From: Tribonema minus
Taxonomy: Eukaryota; Sar; Xanthophyceae; Tribonematales; Tribonemataceae
Direction: 5' to 3'
Assembly (NCBI GenBank): GCA_017506865.1
Contig: JAFCMP010000036.1
Span: forward strand, 62,001-126,000
DNA: 64,000 nt
Shown here: positions 12,801 through 22,947 of the stretch, one piece after another
Layout of the letters: every line of letters starts with the position of its first letter
How positions within the stretch are numbered: the first letter of the stretch is position 1
Notes under the pieces: model-generated
The model's input: the letters and a program-made list of their open reading frames with translations, nothing else
Told to the model about the DNA's origin: nothing
The model's database searches: none
Position numbers and translations under genes: made by a program

Positions 12801-14119
12801 GCTGCGCACGCGCGTGAGCATGGTCCACTACCTGCAGGCCACGCGCCTGTTCAACAACGGCGAGCTCGAGCGCGCGCACGCAGGTATGTATGTACCTATC
12901 ACAGCTGTATACCTACATACCGTACGAAGGATGCATGGTCCACTACCTGCAGGCCACGCGCCTGTTCAACAGCGGCGAGCTCGAGCGCGCGCACGCAGGT
13001 ATGCATCTACCACAGCGGTGTACCTACCGTATGAAGGATGCGTGCGCGAATAATACAATCATGCCGTTCTCGGCCTCCTCGTCGGCAGCTTTGCTCTGCT
13101 CTGCCTCGCTCCAAGTAGGCGGTCTCTTGAGTACTTGCCCGTAGTACATGTTATTAAACTACTTCAACATGAACTATGCACCTTCTGAGCGCTGCTCCCA
13201 GGGAGTGTGCACAGCCGCTCCAGTGCCTGCACAAGCATCATCCAGAGCAGCACCCGCGGCAGTGTCTGCCACCACACCCGCGTCCTCCGACTGCCCCCCT
13301 CCCTCCCCCCCCTGCGCGCCGCGGCCGCAGCGTTCTCTGCGGCGATTGCGAGCAACGACAGGGTGGCGGCCTACTGGCTCGCGCGCGCGCATACGCCGGC
13401 ACTTGCCGTGATTGCATAAGCGTCATTCAGAGCAGCGCACTGTCTGCCACCACACTGGCATCCACTAACAGCGCATCCCCCCCCCCCCCCCCCCCCTGCC
13501 ACGGCTGCAGCGTTCTCGGCGGCAATCGCGAGCAACGACAGGGTGGCGGCCTGCTGGCTCGCGCGCGCGCAGTACAGCCACTGCGCAGGCACTTGCCGTG
13601 ATCGCACACTGTACGCCTCATTGAGAGCAGCATCAGCTGCGGCAGCGCGCACCACCTCACACGCACCGACCCCCCCCCCCCCGCCCCCCCCCCCCCTCGC
13701 GCCGCGGCCGCAGCGTTCTCGGTGGCGATCGCGAGCAACGACAGGGTGGCGGCCTGCTGGCTCGCGCGCGCGCAATGCAGCCACTGCGCAGGCACTTGCC
13801 GTGATCGCATGCGCGTCATTCAGAGCAGCACAGAGTCTGTTACCACACTGGCATCCACCAATAGCGCCCCCCCCCTCCCCCCCCTGCCGCGGCTGCAGCG
13901 TTCTCAGCGGCGATCGCGAGCAACGACAGGGTGGCGGCCTACTGGCTCGCGCGTGCGCAGTGCAGCCACTACTCCGGCGCGCACACCGCCGCGCGCCGCG
14001 ACGCCGCCGCCGCGCTCGCGCTTGACCCCGCCAGCGCAGACGCGCACGTGCTGCTGGGGCAGTTCGAGGCGCGCCGCGCTGAGCCGCTGCCGCTGCGCGA
14101 CGGGGGCGGGGGCAGGTGA
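5885..14119 (+). CDS. TPR-repeat protein, possibly TTC16-like
   Basis: Tetratricopeptide-repeat scaffold protein. Exons read as 5885-5968, 6680-6988, 7963-8129, 9002-9259, 9762-9966, 10997-11122, 12079-12279, 12793-12883 and 13899-14119, giving about 553 aa with consistent phases. TPR-like helical pairs are visible, for example LYQRAVAILEHKP in exon 1, ALRKALF-type and ALALEP segments in exons 2-3, GQYQEALKDLDDA in exon 5, LADYEQALQLQPD in exon 7 and AAALALDPASADAH in exon 9. Poly-Gly and poly-Ala runs interrupt the repeats. The ATG at 5885 is the first in frame. The end of exon 5 is uncertain (9842 or 9966; only 9966 keeps phase). The stop assumes exon 9 reads through a GTGAGC at 14116; splicing there would instead lead to a short terminal exon near 14578. 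Similarity to the ciliary-type protein TTC16 is an impression only. Exons 3, 8 and 9 have partial tandem copies. Confidence 0.7.
8101..8275 (+). repeat. Duplicated 3' edge of TPR exon 3
   Basis: The last 29 bases of exon 3 and roughly 45 bases of intron (8101-8175) recur exactly 100 bases downstream (8201-8275) with modest divergence. The second copy again ends CTCAG before a GT at 8230 and is preceded by GATCCGCAG, a possible acceptor. Confidence 0.8.
10790..10985 (+). repeat. Imperfect direct repeat in TPR intron 5
   Basis: A block containing CCGCCTCTGACC, CGCCGGTAGGCGCATGC and GCGCTCACCT occurs twice about 96 bases apart, just before the exon 6 acceptor at 10996. It contributes to the sequence upstream of that splice site. 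Confidence 0.6.
11132..11275 (+). repeat. CAG/GCA triplet repeat in TPR intron 6
   Basis: About 140 bases of GCAGCA triplets with interspersed GGC start just after the exon 6 donor at 11123. The stretch is intronic in the model used here; read in frame it would give poly-Gln, poly-Ser or poly-Ala. Confidence 0.8.
11418..11463 (+). repeat. Interstitial telomere-like repeat (TTAGGG type)
   Basis: Degenerate GGGTAAGGG units pass into three clean GGGTTA units. They lie in intron 6 of the TPR gene. Smaller CCCTAA-type remnants lie at about 12298-12318 and 12534-12558 in the next intron. Confidence 0.8.
12800..13045 (+). repeat. Duplicated 3' edge of TPR exon 8
   Basis: From within exon 8 (about 12818) through its donor and about 50 bases of intron, the sequence recurs 115 bases downstream (about 12933-13045). 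The second copy has one clear coding change (Asn to Ser) and ends at the same CGCACGCAG before GTATGC. It lacks an obvious acceptor. Confidence 0.85.
13290..13960 (+). repeat. Four tandem copies of the TPR exon 9 5' edge
   Basis: Four copies of a unit made of a C-rich tract, a GCAG acceptor and about 60 coding bases begin their exon part at 13331, 13511, 13714 and 13899 (steps of 180, 203 and 185). Only the last runs on into the rest of exon 9. The first three pass instead into a shared intronic sequence (GCAGGCACTTGCCGTGAT in two of them). Each is preceded by a long C run. Confidence 0.9.
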
Positions 14120-15281
14120 GCCCGCGCGCAGCGATATGCTCAGCGGCAGTGCCGTGCGGGCTTCGACGTCTGAGCTTGAGTGTGATAAGATCGAGCTACG
14201 AGGCAGAGAAGCGCGTCGCAGCTGACGCCTGCGTTGCGCGGGAGGGGGCGCGGGGACTGCGCGGTGGTGTGGTGACATGCCGAGTTTGGAACTTCGAGTT
14301 CAAGCTGCCTGTTGGAGACAGCGCTCGTTTCCACTGGACCATGAAGGTTTTGGGTGTGTCATTGAATACCTCATGTGTGTGGACTGGACATGCACTCACT
14401 GGCGGTTTCTACAGAGCGCCCCGCGTGCAAACAGGCGCTGCAAATCAACCGTTCAACATCACCAGGTCCCACCGCCGCAGTGCCAGGCAGACCGCAACTG
14501 CTGGTTGGGGCTCCCACGGGCCCACTTGACAAGTCTCCTAACGGTCGTTGTGGTCTCACGTGCGACTGCGCCCGCAGCTCGCGGTGCCCAAGTTCGTGAG
14601 CCTGCGAATCATGTCTGCGCTGCTCGCTATGGTGAAACATCGCGCAACAGGCGGCCTCGCTGGCACAGACACTTAGGGTTAGGTTAAGTCAGGGTTAGGG
14701 TTAGGGTTAGGGTTAGGGTTGACCCTAAGCACCGCGTGCGCGCGGGACGTCATATTCAAGGCGCAGACTGAACCAGAATTTCATGTGCGAGTCATAATGT
14801 TTTAAAATGATGGCAGCTGCAACCAGCAAGTGCCCGCCATAACGGCTGTATCATTGCGCGCGCATCATGTCGCCGCTGCCGACTCCAAGAGATGCGGCAT
14901 TCCGCAATGCATGCATACCTGCGACTGCTGCAATACTGTGCACGCTGCCGGGGGGTCGCCATATCCTCCGCAAATGTGATATCATGCGCCACGGTTATTG
15001 AGAGGGCCATGACTATGACAGAGTGGAGCCTGTTGGCAATCGCCACGGGTTCCGCACTTCTCAAAACTAGCATTTTCAGAGCACCAGGCAAACCATGGGC
15101 ATAGGATTCGCAGAGGTGGCGGCGCCACCTTTCGCTGCTCGGCAGCTGCATCAATCCAGAGCGCGCTGGCTTTCGCTGCGTCTGAGCGCGCAGCGTACAA
15201 CAGGGTGGCGCTACAGGCAACTTGAAGCAGCGCCAAAGGGCGCACAGCGCAGCGCAAGGCACGCCCCAGCATACTTCCAGT
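14120..15281. other. Intergenic region with telomere-like repeats at 14674-14733
   Basis: No convincing gene. A good acceptor at about 14577 opens a 32-codon frame ending in TAG near 14675, which may be an alternative last exon of the TPR gene although its phase does not match. Immediately after it lies a run of GGGTTA units (14674-14733), the cleanest telomere-like array in the window, ending with a reversed GACCCTAA. Confidence 0.6.
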
Positions 15282-16024
15282 ATGGCCACATCTACTTCAA
15301 GTATGGCTGCGGTCTCGCCTGGCTATTCAGAGGTGGTGGCACGCCGCGGCGGCTGCAGCAGTGCCTCGACAAGAGGGACAGCAGCAGCTGCTGCAGCTGC
15401 TGCTGGACGGTCGCCAGCGCCGTTGACAGATGATAAAGCCGCTTTGAAGGTACGTGCGAGCTGCTGCGCTCACCACCGCTGCTGAGCCGTTGACGCGGCT
15501 CGCGCGTCTGCACCCATGTGCTGCAAGTGATATATCTATAGGCGCCGGTGGCGCCACCTCATGCAATGCAGCGCGTCACATACTGAAGCATCGGTATTGA
15601 TGATGGTGCCCCCTCTGCATGGTGCTGCATCGTGGCAAACGTTTGCAAGCGCCTCTCCGCCCCCCTGAGGCTCCTACTGCCGCAAACATTGCTGGTTTCA
15701 CCAGGTGCATGCACGAACCTGCCCCTGTGAGCATTCACCTACTCCATGATGATGCATTGCTATCCAGACCTACCCATGAACACCCCTCCTCCCCTCTTTG
15801 CCCCTCGACAGGCGGCGCTGTCAGCCGCGTCACGCGGGCGCGCGCGCGTGCGCCGCCTGATGCTGGAGAGCCCCGTGGGGATCATGCGGCCGGGGCCCGC
15901 CTGGACGATCCTCCGGTAGCAAGCGCAACGTACGCTCAATGCAGCGCTCAGCCTGAGCGCCCAGCGCAGCGTTGCAGCGAAACACCTGGCTGTGCTCATG
16001 AACTTCTACTTCAAGGAGTACTAG
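15282..16024 (+). CDS. Doubtful small three-exon gene
   Basis: I do not recognise this product. Exons 15282-15449, 15812-15915 and 15970-16024 share phase and give a 108-aa protein: an Ala/Ser/Gly-rich start, an Arg-rich middle with RVRRLMLES, and a hydrophobic and aromatic end (LAVLMNFYFKEY). The donor GTACGT at 15450 and acceptor CTCGACAG at 15811 are good. The second intron would be only 54 bases, much shorter than its neighbours, which weakens the model. Without that splice the frame stops at a TAG directly after exon 2. It could be the 3' part of a gene with unseen upstream exons, or chance. Confidence 0.28.
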
Positions 16025-17526
16025 AGTCGAGCAGCGCGCTGACTGCAGCATGCGCGGCGCACGCCCGCCGCACCGATCGGCCGCTGTGCGCGCAGAGGGC
16101 ACGCGGCAGTTTGTTTCGGAGCACTGGGCCGACGACCTGCACTCGATGCCTGCCAGTGTCGGTACAGCGAAGTCTTCAAGCTCTATGTCCTGCCATGTAG
16201 GTCGACCACTGGCAACGCGCCCGAGCTACACGAGACCTGCCTGCCCCTGTTGCACACGCAGCACAGTGCAAGACGTGACGGCAATTGTGGTTCAGCAAAG
16301 TTCAGCGCCGCGGCATGGCGGCAGTCACACAAGCTGTGCACGTCGTCGAGCACAAACGCTTAGATACCGTAGTACCAAGTAGAGTGGACCGGCTGCAAGG
16401 AGCGCTGGCGCACGTCATCACACTATGGCATGTGGTCGTCAACTAGAGTAGTCAACTTGGCCGGCGTAAAGGTCGACACTGTGCATCGCACCAACACAGA
16501 ACTGGCGACAGAGTATAATGTACATGCCCTTGCAGTTTGCTTCCCAGGACCTCCTTCTTGTAGGTCACGACACATTGTGGCTGCTAGAGCTTTCATGATC
16601 AAAGGCAGCAATGGCCCTCCGGAAGCGCATTGGATGTGGCACTGTCGGGTTCTGTAGCATGCGGCGCACCCATCAACAATGTTTGCATCATGACACCATC
16701 TTGATGCATTGGCCTGATGATGCAGCGCACGTGTCTCTCCCGCCCCTGTGACTCGCCATTGTCCTTTTCAGCAAAACATGGTGCGTGCGAGAAAGCTCAG
16801 TCTAGTCAACAGCATTATATTGCGTGATTTGCTTTGAATGCATGACAGCATGCTGCCACATGATCCAGGGTCATCGTGATGCGAATTTCACCCACGCCTC
16901 TGCGAAGGCTCGTCCATGGCATGTGGTCAGGAATTGTAAACAATGTCATCAAGAAATAACAACGAGTCTGTCAGATCCTGCATCCATCCTTCAACCAGGG
17001 ACGACACCTCCTCAATGGGACTCCATGGCTTCTCGTTGGGCAACGTACGCGTGACACACGCGGAATTCGGTGCCGTGAACGAACAGGTGTCAAGTGGGTG
17101 GATACAGGCAGCGCGTATCCTCGACTGACTCGGAAACTTGGCGTCGCGCACAAGGAGCACTTGATGTCACCATCGCCATCGCACCGCGCGCTGGTTTGCG
17201 TTCCACCCGGAAAAACGCCTCAGGGAGGAACTTGGGAACTGTCACAACGGCCTCTTCCGAGGGGTCATCCTTGCCGCGCGAAGCGAGAAGCCGATCTTTT
17301 TTGTTGCCGTGCGCATGCCTGCACGATGTACATCTCAGGAGAAGCCGGACACATCCTTGACCTTCCTCGATGGCGCGGATAGCAACACCAGCCTTCGTCA
17401 GCACCGCAGCAGCAAGGAGCAACACGGCAGCAGCCAGCTTTCTCGCGCAGGAGCAACACCCATACCACACAGACTGGTGATCACGCGCCGTGAGCCGCTA
17501 CTGGCGCTGCGACACAGCGTAGTGTC
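16025..17526. other. Intergenic region upstream of the phosphatase gene
   Basis: About 1.5 kb with no recognisable exon on either strand. The phosphatase promoter is expected at its right end. A 126-codon minus-strand frame at 17090-17470 has a hydrophobic start but no ATG near its beginning, so it was not called. Confidence 0.5.
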
Positions 17527-18746
17527 ATGACTCGTCGACCGTACCCTCGATTGTCTCTAAATTGCGCAACGGAAGACCATGGTGGAAGCCTCATCCTCGA
17601 ACACTTGGTGGTGTCCTCGGCGACTCTGGCGGCAGATCTGGACACCATGCAGAAACTCGGCATAGTGCGCGTTGTCAACTGTACCCGCGGCTGTCCCAAC
17701 TTCCACCCTGACCAGCTCGCCTACCTGCGACTCGAATTGGCGGATGCCGGGCACCAGAAAATATCCCACTGCTTTGATGCAGTGGTATCAGCAATAGACT
17801 GTGCGAGGGCAGCGGGAGGCGCCTGCCTGGTTCACTGCACAGCCGGCATCAGGTAAATGGCTGCTTGCAAATCTGAAATGACGCAATGTATGACTGTGGC
17901 AGCTATCGTTGATTGGCGCCAGGCTGAGAGTCGTGCTTGAAGTTTCGAACAACAACGTTCCTCGCGCGCTGCTGGACACCCAAACTGCCACAATAGCGTG
18001 TGCGGGCACGTTCTGACGCCTCCCTCGCGCGCGCACACCCCCTGCTCCGCCGCAGCCGATCGCCGGCGCTGGTCATCGCCTACCTCATGAAGACCAAGCG
18101 GTGGTCGCTGGCCGCTGCCCTGGCGCACATGCAGAAGTGCCGCCCGTCCGTAAGCCCCAACCCCGCCTTCATGGCGCAGCTCGCCGCGTATGAGGCGTCC
18201 CTCTTCGCGCGCCCGGCCTCCATCGACGTGGAGGCGTACGCCGCAGACCGCTTCGCGCGCGCCGCCGACGTGGCAGCGCGACCGGACGCGGCGGCAGCGC
18301 CGCCGCCGCACGCAGCGCCGCACTCCGCAGAGCACTCATCTCTAGAAGCGGCGTGCGAGACGCCGGCGTCGCCCGCGGGCGCGTGGGCCGCGGCGGCGCC
18401 GCGGCACCGCAAGCGGCCCGACGACAGCGGCAGCAGCAGCAGCGCGACCACGCCGCGTCAGAGCAGCCACTACGTCGCGCCGGCGGAGGGCTCGACGGAG
18501 CCGCCGAGCCCACCGTCGCGCACCCCGCGCATCGCCGCGCTGCGCGGCGCGGTGCCACGCGTCTTTGCGGCCGGCCGCGGCGGCACCAGCTGTGGCAGCG
18601 GCGACGGCAGCGGCAGCGGCGGCGGCGGATGGCTGTGCGGCTGCGGCGCCAGCGTGAGCAGTGGCGGCGGCAAGCAACGAGGCTCGGGGCCACGGAGCGC
18701 GCTGCGATCGTTCTGGTCGCAGGCCAGCAGGCTCAGCGCGCCATAG
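17527..18746 (+). CDS. Dual-specificity protein phosphatase
   Basis: Cysteine-based phosphatase of the atypical DUSP family, removing phosphate from Ser/Thr and Tyr of proteins (or from another substrate; family members vary). Exons 17527-17852 and 18056-18746 give 338 aa. The fold is seen from the strand LVVSSATLAA, then LGIVRVVNCT, a likely general acid in ELADAGHQ, the P-loop HCTAGISR (nucleophile Cys104, Arg110), and the following helix SPALVIAYLM with the ALAHMQKCRPSVSPNPAF segment typical of DUSPs. The intron splits the P-loop between Ile and Ser. After about residue 160 the protein becomes a 180-residue tail of Ala, Ser, Gly, Pro and Arg with no recognisable domain. The ATG at 17527 gives a short N-terminus before the domain; an upstream exon cannot be excluded. 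Confidence 0.85.
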
Positions 18747-19850
18747 ACGTCGCCCCGCCCCACGTGCGCTACTTGCTCGCGCTTCTACCGTAGTAGTACG
18801 TAGCGTCGTCAACACAGAAGGAGCCGCTGCGCATGTTCATCGCTTGTTGCTGAGCCTGCCGCCGCCTCGTGGCGTAAGGCTACATATGTCACGACAGCCC
18901 GACAGGGCGCCTCTGTCCCGTGAGCCACGTGTTCTCGTGGAGCTTGTATGATATGTGCGCACGTACCATCCAGTCCTGCCTGATCCGGTTGAAGTTCATG
19001 CAAGATTGTGAAGTTACTACTAGGGAGCTTGTACTCCCTCCCTGCGCAGTCCGTGCGGTGCTCCGCTCTCCCTCGATTAAGCCTTGCACAGCGCAAGCGT
19101 TGTCCAGTTCTTGCCCGTCTTTGCTCTTCGCAGGCAAGATTAACCCGCTCTTGTCACTAGCTGCAGCGTCACACGCTGTTTTGCAGAGACGCGGTCGTGT
19201 GCGATTGATTGTGATAATATTCTTTTTGCATCGTTGCATACGGCAACTCTCGACGTGTTCCTAATGTGTTGCTGCTGGTACTCTGCCTGGTTCACTTGCT
19301 TCAGCGGCTTGCTTGATTTGCTGGCTTCAGATGCTTTGGTCGTTGTGAGCAGTTGCTAGCTTTGGCACAGGACACAGTGTTTCAGCTTCCCTGTGTATAA
19401 GATATCATTTGCATAGCTGTTGACTCCTCTTAGATCGCATGAGTGTCCAGGCAGGCACTCCTAATTTGAGCATAGCTGTTGAGATGCATCATGTTACTGC
19501 TTGTTCTTGCGTGCTGGGCAGGTGAGTGCAGCCAACATGATTGGTGGTCGAAGCTTCTCACTCTTGTAGCTCGAATGTAGCATGTTGAAATTATGGCCGC
19601 AGAGCCTCGGTGGCGTCAATGTTTCAGGCACTTCGCCAATTTTGGCCAGATTAAGGTGAAAGTCATGTCAAACATGAACCAAAGCCTGAGGCTTCCGTAC
19701 CAGCTATGTGTGCCAGATCTTCCCCTTAATAGAGAGTTGAAGTGTCAAGGGGGACTTCAACTGTTTTGACGGAGTGTTAGTCGACTACGGTGATTGGAGT
19801 GCGCAGCGAGAGCAGCAGCAGGAGCTCATTGTTGTTGGCTGGTTGCTAGG
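18747..19850. other. Intergenic region upstream of SF3B5
   Basis: About 1.1 kb, AT-richer than the genes. No exon or structural RNA recognised. The 5' UTR and promoter of SF3B5 should lie at its right end. Confidence 0.5.
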
Positions 19851-22153
19851 ATGGTGAGTCTCGTCTTCGCTTCGCTATCATTCCGCTGTATCTATCTGTT
19901 CTTGAGCTTTGCGTCTGCGAGGAGCTAAATTGCAACTGTGCGCTCAGTCTCACACACTCCGATGTATCAATGGCATGCATCCTTGCACGCTCCGACGTGT
20001 CAATCGCAGGCGGCGGATCGATTCAATTTCAACAAGTCATGGGACCACATCCAGGCCAAATTCGTGGGCACAGGGCATGGCGACACAAGTAAATTGTGAG
20101 TACCTCCCTGCCTGCGTGGCAAGTAATGCAGTCTGGCACGCTGCCTGTCTCAGGTTCCTGGTGCTGCTCCTTCCTCACTCAGGCCCACCATGCGTGGCAG
20201 GTGTACTGGCTACATCATGTCAACGGCATCGTGACTCTGTACAGTTCGCTCGCAACTTGCCATTTGGGCTTCATGAGATCATTTGGTTAACCTCATTCAG
20301 GCTCTGTGGGCACCTTCAATCGGCAGCAGGCTATCCGGATCCACGCTTGTTTCAGATCAGCCCTGCTTTAAACTGACTCTGTAGGCCTTCACAACTTCTT
20401 TTGGAAAATGTCAGCGCCCTATCGTGAGCGAGGACGGCACTGGCCTACACAACCTGCTGCTTCATGGCGCCCCCTTCAGCATACAATTTTCACGGCGCAC
20501 TTGCGTAGCGATCACAGCGCGCAGCGGCCGCGGCGCCTGCCTGCCGACGACCGTCCGTGACACTGGTCAGGAGCCTGTCATGGCGCAGCCGCTGCGCTCT
20601 GTCGATGATGTCATCACGTACGTCAACAGTGCTCAGCTCGCCGCATCGTCTCGCCCCCCCCTCCGCCCCCTGCTCTACGCAAGCCGTACACATACACCTC
20701 TGCCCTGAACTGCAACGGCGTCGCATCGCCGCCTTGACATGCCTCCATTCGCTCAGTAATGCCAAACCTGCGCCCCCTGCGCTGCACCCCCTCCGCGTGC
20801 GTGCGTGCGCAGCGAGTGGGCCACCAACCAGCACCGCGACACGATAGCCTCCAACGTCGGCCACAGCGACATCATCGACTACTACTCGGTTGCGCAGAAC
20901 CTGTCCCAGGGGCGCGTACGCTACAACCTCATGGTGGGTGGGCGGCGAGCGCGCCCGTGCGATTTTGTGGAGTTGAAGTAATTCATGAATTGGTTCACGT
21001 GAATTGAGATGAATCGGACTGAAGGAATCCGTGTAATTTGAGATGACTGGAATCGAAGGAATTCGTGTAATTTGAGAGGACATGTAATTTGAGATGACAA
21101 CTTGAGATGACTGGAATTGAAGGAATCCATGTAATTTGAGATGACGAGATGGACTGTTCAACTGTTTGTGGATTTGACTGATTCATTTGCTGGAGCAGTG
21201 CTGCGTTTGTATACTTGCGGCATGCGCTGCGCCGAGGATGGAGCGGCTGTAGGTGGGTAGCGGCGACGGCAGCCACAGCAGCGGGGCAACAGCTAGAAAC
21301 ACTTGGCGGCCGTATCGAATGGCGCATGCACGCTTGGCGTTGGCGTTGGCAGTTCATGTTGCCTTCTGTTGAAACGCACAGGAGCTGACACCTACAAGCA
21401 CCTATGCCAGTTTGCAAGATGCACTGCATGTCACAGGCGTCATCGATGTCTGTGCGTGTGAGGCACTGTAGCTTGTTGCTCTTCTTGCTTGCGTCTCATT
21501 TGAAGTGCACGGGATCTGGCCCGAAAGCAGCAGCGCCAACAGTATGCGCGGCCGGCTGCCCGTCGCAGGCCTTCGTGTTTGACGTCCCCGCAGTCGCCGC
21601 TCGCGGTGAAACGCACGGTGGTCTACGGTGTGCTCTTGGCGCGTGCATGTGCATGGCTTCCCTTGCCGATGTTTGTCAACAAGGAGCCTTTTCAGCGCGC
21701 GTGCACATCAGGTTGTTGTTGACTCTGGGGTAGGCAACTCAGCGTCACTTGTGCACATTGACAGCAGGATTGCGTACCCACGGCCCTCGGAGTACTTTTG
21801 GAGGAGGGCGTAGGGGAGGATCCCGAGATGCCATTTGGCGGCGGCGGCGTTTGAGTGGTTGTCGTTGAGACACTTTCAGAAGTCACACGACATGTAGTTT
21901 CCGTACAGCAGCATCAAGCTAGACCATCATCTGGGCTTTTTCGCGCCCTGAGCGAGAATCAATAAAAAGTACTTGACCTACGTACTGTATATACCAATAC
22001 CAGCCCATAAGCATGGCACATCTCGTCAATTCGTCCACTCGCTGATGGCGCGGTATGTGCGTTGTTGTGATTATGTCGCCCGCACGCGTGCAGGAGAAGA
22101 TGCTGCAGCCGTGCGGGCCGCCGCCGCCGAAGGATGACGAAGATGAGGAATAG
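19851..22153 (+). CDS. SF3B5: SF3B5 (SF3b10), U2 snRNP SF3b subunit
   Basis: Smallest structural subunit of the SF3b complex, which helps U2 snRNP recognise the branch site. Exons 19851-19853, 20010-20095, 20813-20933 and 22094-22153 give 89 aa (human 86). The diagnostic pieces are present in order: DRF, a GTGHGDTSK segment, EWATNQHRDT, GHSD, QGRVRYNLM and EKMLQPCGPP, ending in an acidic tail. The first coding exon holds only the ATG, followed directly by a GTGAGT donor; no other in-frame ATG exists upstream of exon 2's acceptor. Nearly 90 percent of the locus is intron: intron 2 is about 0.7 kb and intron 3 about 1.2 kb. Confidence 0.93.
20984..21152 (+). repeat. Degenerate tandem repeat in SF3B5 intron 3
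   Basis: Repeated TGTAATTTGAGATGAC and GAATYGAAGGAATYC blocks occur at least four times with variable spacing. The stretch is AT-rich and stands out against the GC-rich surroundings. No function is evident. Confidence 0.8.
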
Positions 22154-22947
22154 CGCATAGCACGTGGGAAATGTACATACCCACCTATATCTTTACATCC
22201 GCACTCTACCTCTCTATCTGTTTCCGTACATATGCATCATGCCCGCTTTGTTCGGCAGCACTATGCGTCCAGCTGCTCCACCCTTATGCAGCAGAGGCAC
22301 TGTGCTGAATAGCCTCAGTCACATGCACGTGGTGTTACCTGTGGCTGCGGCTTCGGTGTGAGGTGCATGTGCAGCACCGTGCGTCGCCTGCAGCACCTTG
22401 CAAGGTCATATGACATGAAACAATCTGCTCTGTGTAAAGAAGTGATGCACAAAATCACAAAGCAGCACGTTGGCATCAGGTCGGTATTGCGTGTGTGAAG
22501 GGAGCAGCATTCTTTGAGCCCCCCGCCTTCCCCTTTTTAGCCCCCTCAGCTCCAGGGAGGTTTGTCCCTGCCACAAGGAATTACCGATCAGAATCAGCCC
22601 GATATAATGACTCAGTTTATATAGCGGCAAGGCTCCGAGTGCCTCATGTCATATGTGCCTTGAAGCCAGCTCGCTAACGGTGCTGGCGCGCGCGTGAAGA
22701 CCCCGATGCGGCGGCGGTTACTCGATGTCAAGTTGATGTTGACATAGAAGCTGAGCGAGCGCAGCATCTCTGTGCGCAGCATAGCACAGTGACAAGTCGC
22801 CACCAACTACGGCAAGTGGCGATTCTGAGCACAACTGCGCGTTCTTAAAACTTTCGAGACGCACAAGTGCAACTTCTTGATCGCCCCCTGGGCTCTGTGG
22901 CGCGGGCCTGAGCTGCTGCCTGCTCCGTGCTCAATAAACAAAACAGC
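22154..22947. other. Intergenic region
   Basis: About 0.8 kb between SF3B5 and the coiled-coil gene, same orientation on both sides. No gene seen. It begins with pyrimidine-rich sequence and short TAC-type repeats. Confidence 0.5.

Noticed and set aside
14577-14675. 32-codon frame after a strong acceptor, ending in TAG
   Set aside because: The phase does not match the preceding TPR donor at 14115; in the matching phase it stops after a few codons. It was kept only as a possible alternative end.
17090-17470. 126-codon minus-strand frame with a hydrophobic start
   Set aside because: It begins with GTG rather than ATG, has no in-frame ATG until past the hydrophobic part, and shows no recognisable domain or splice support.
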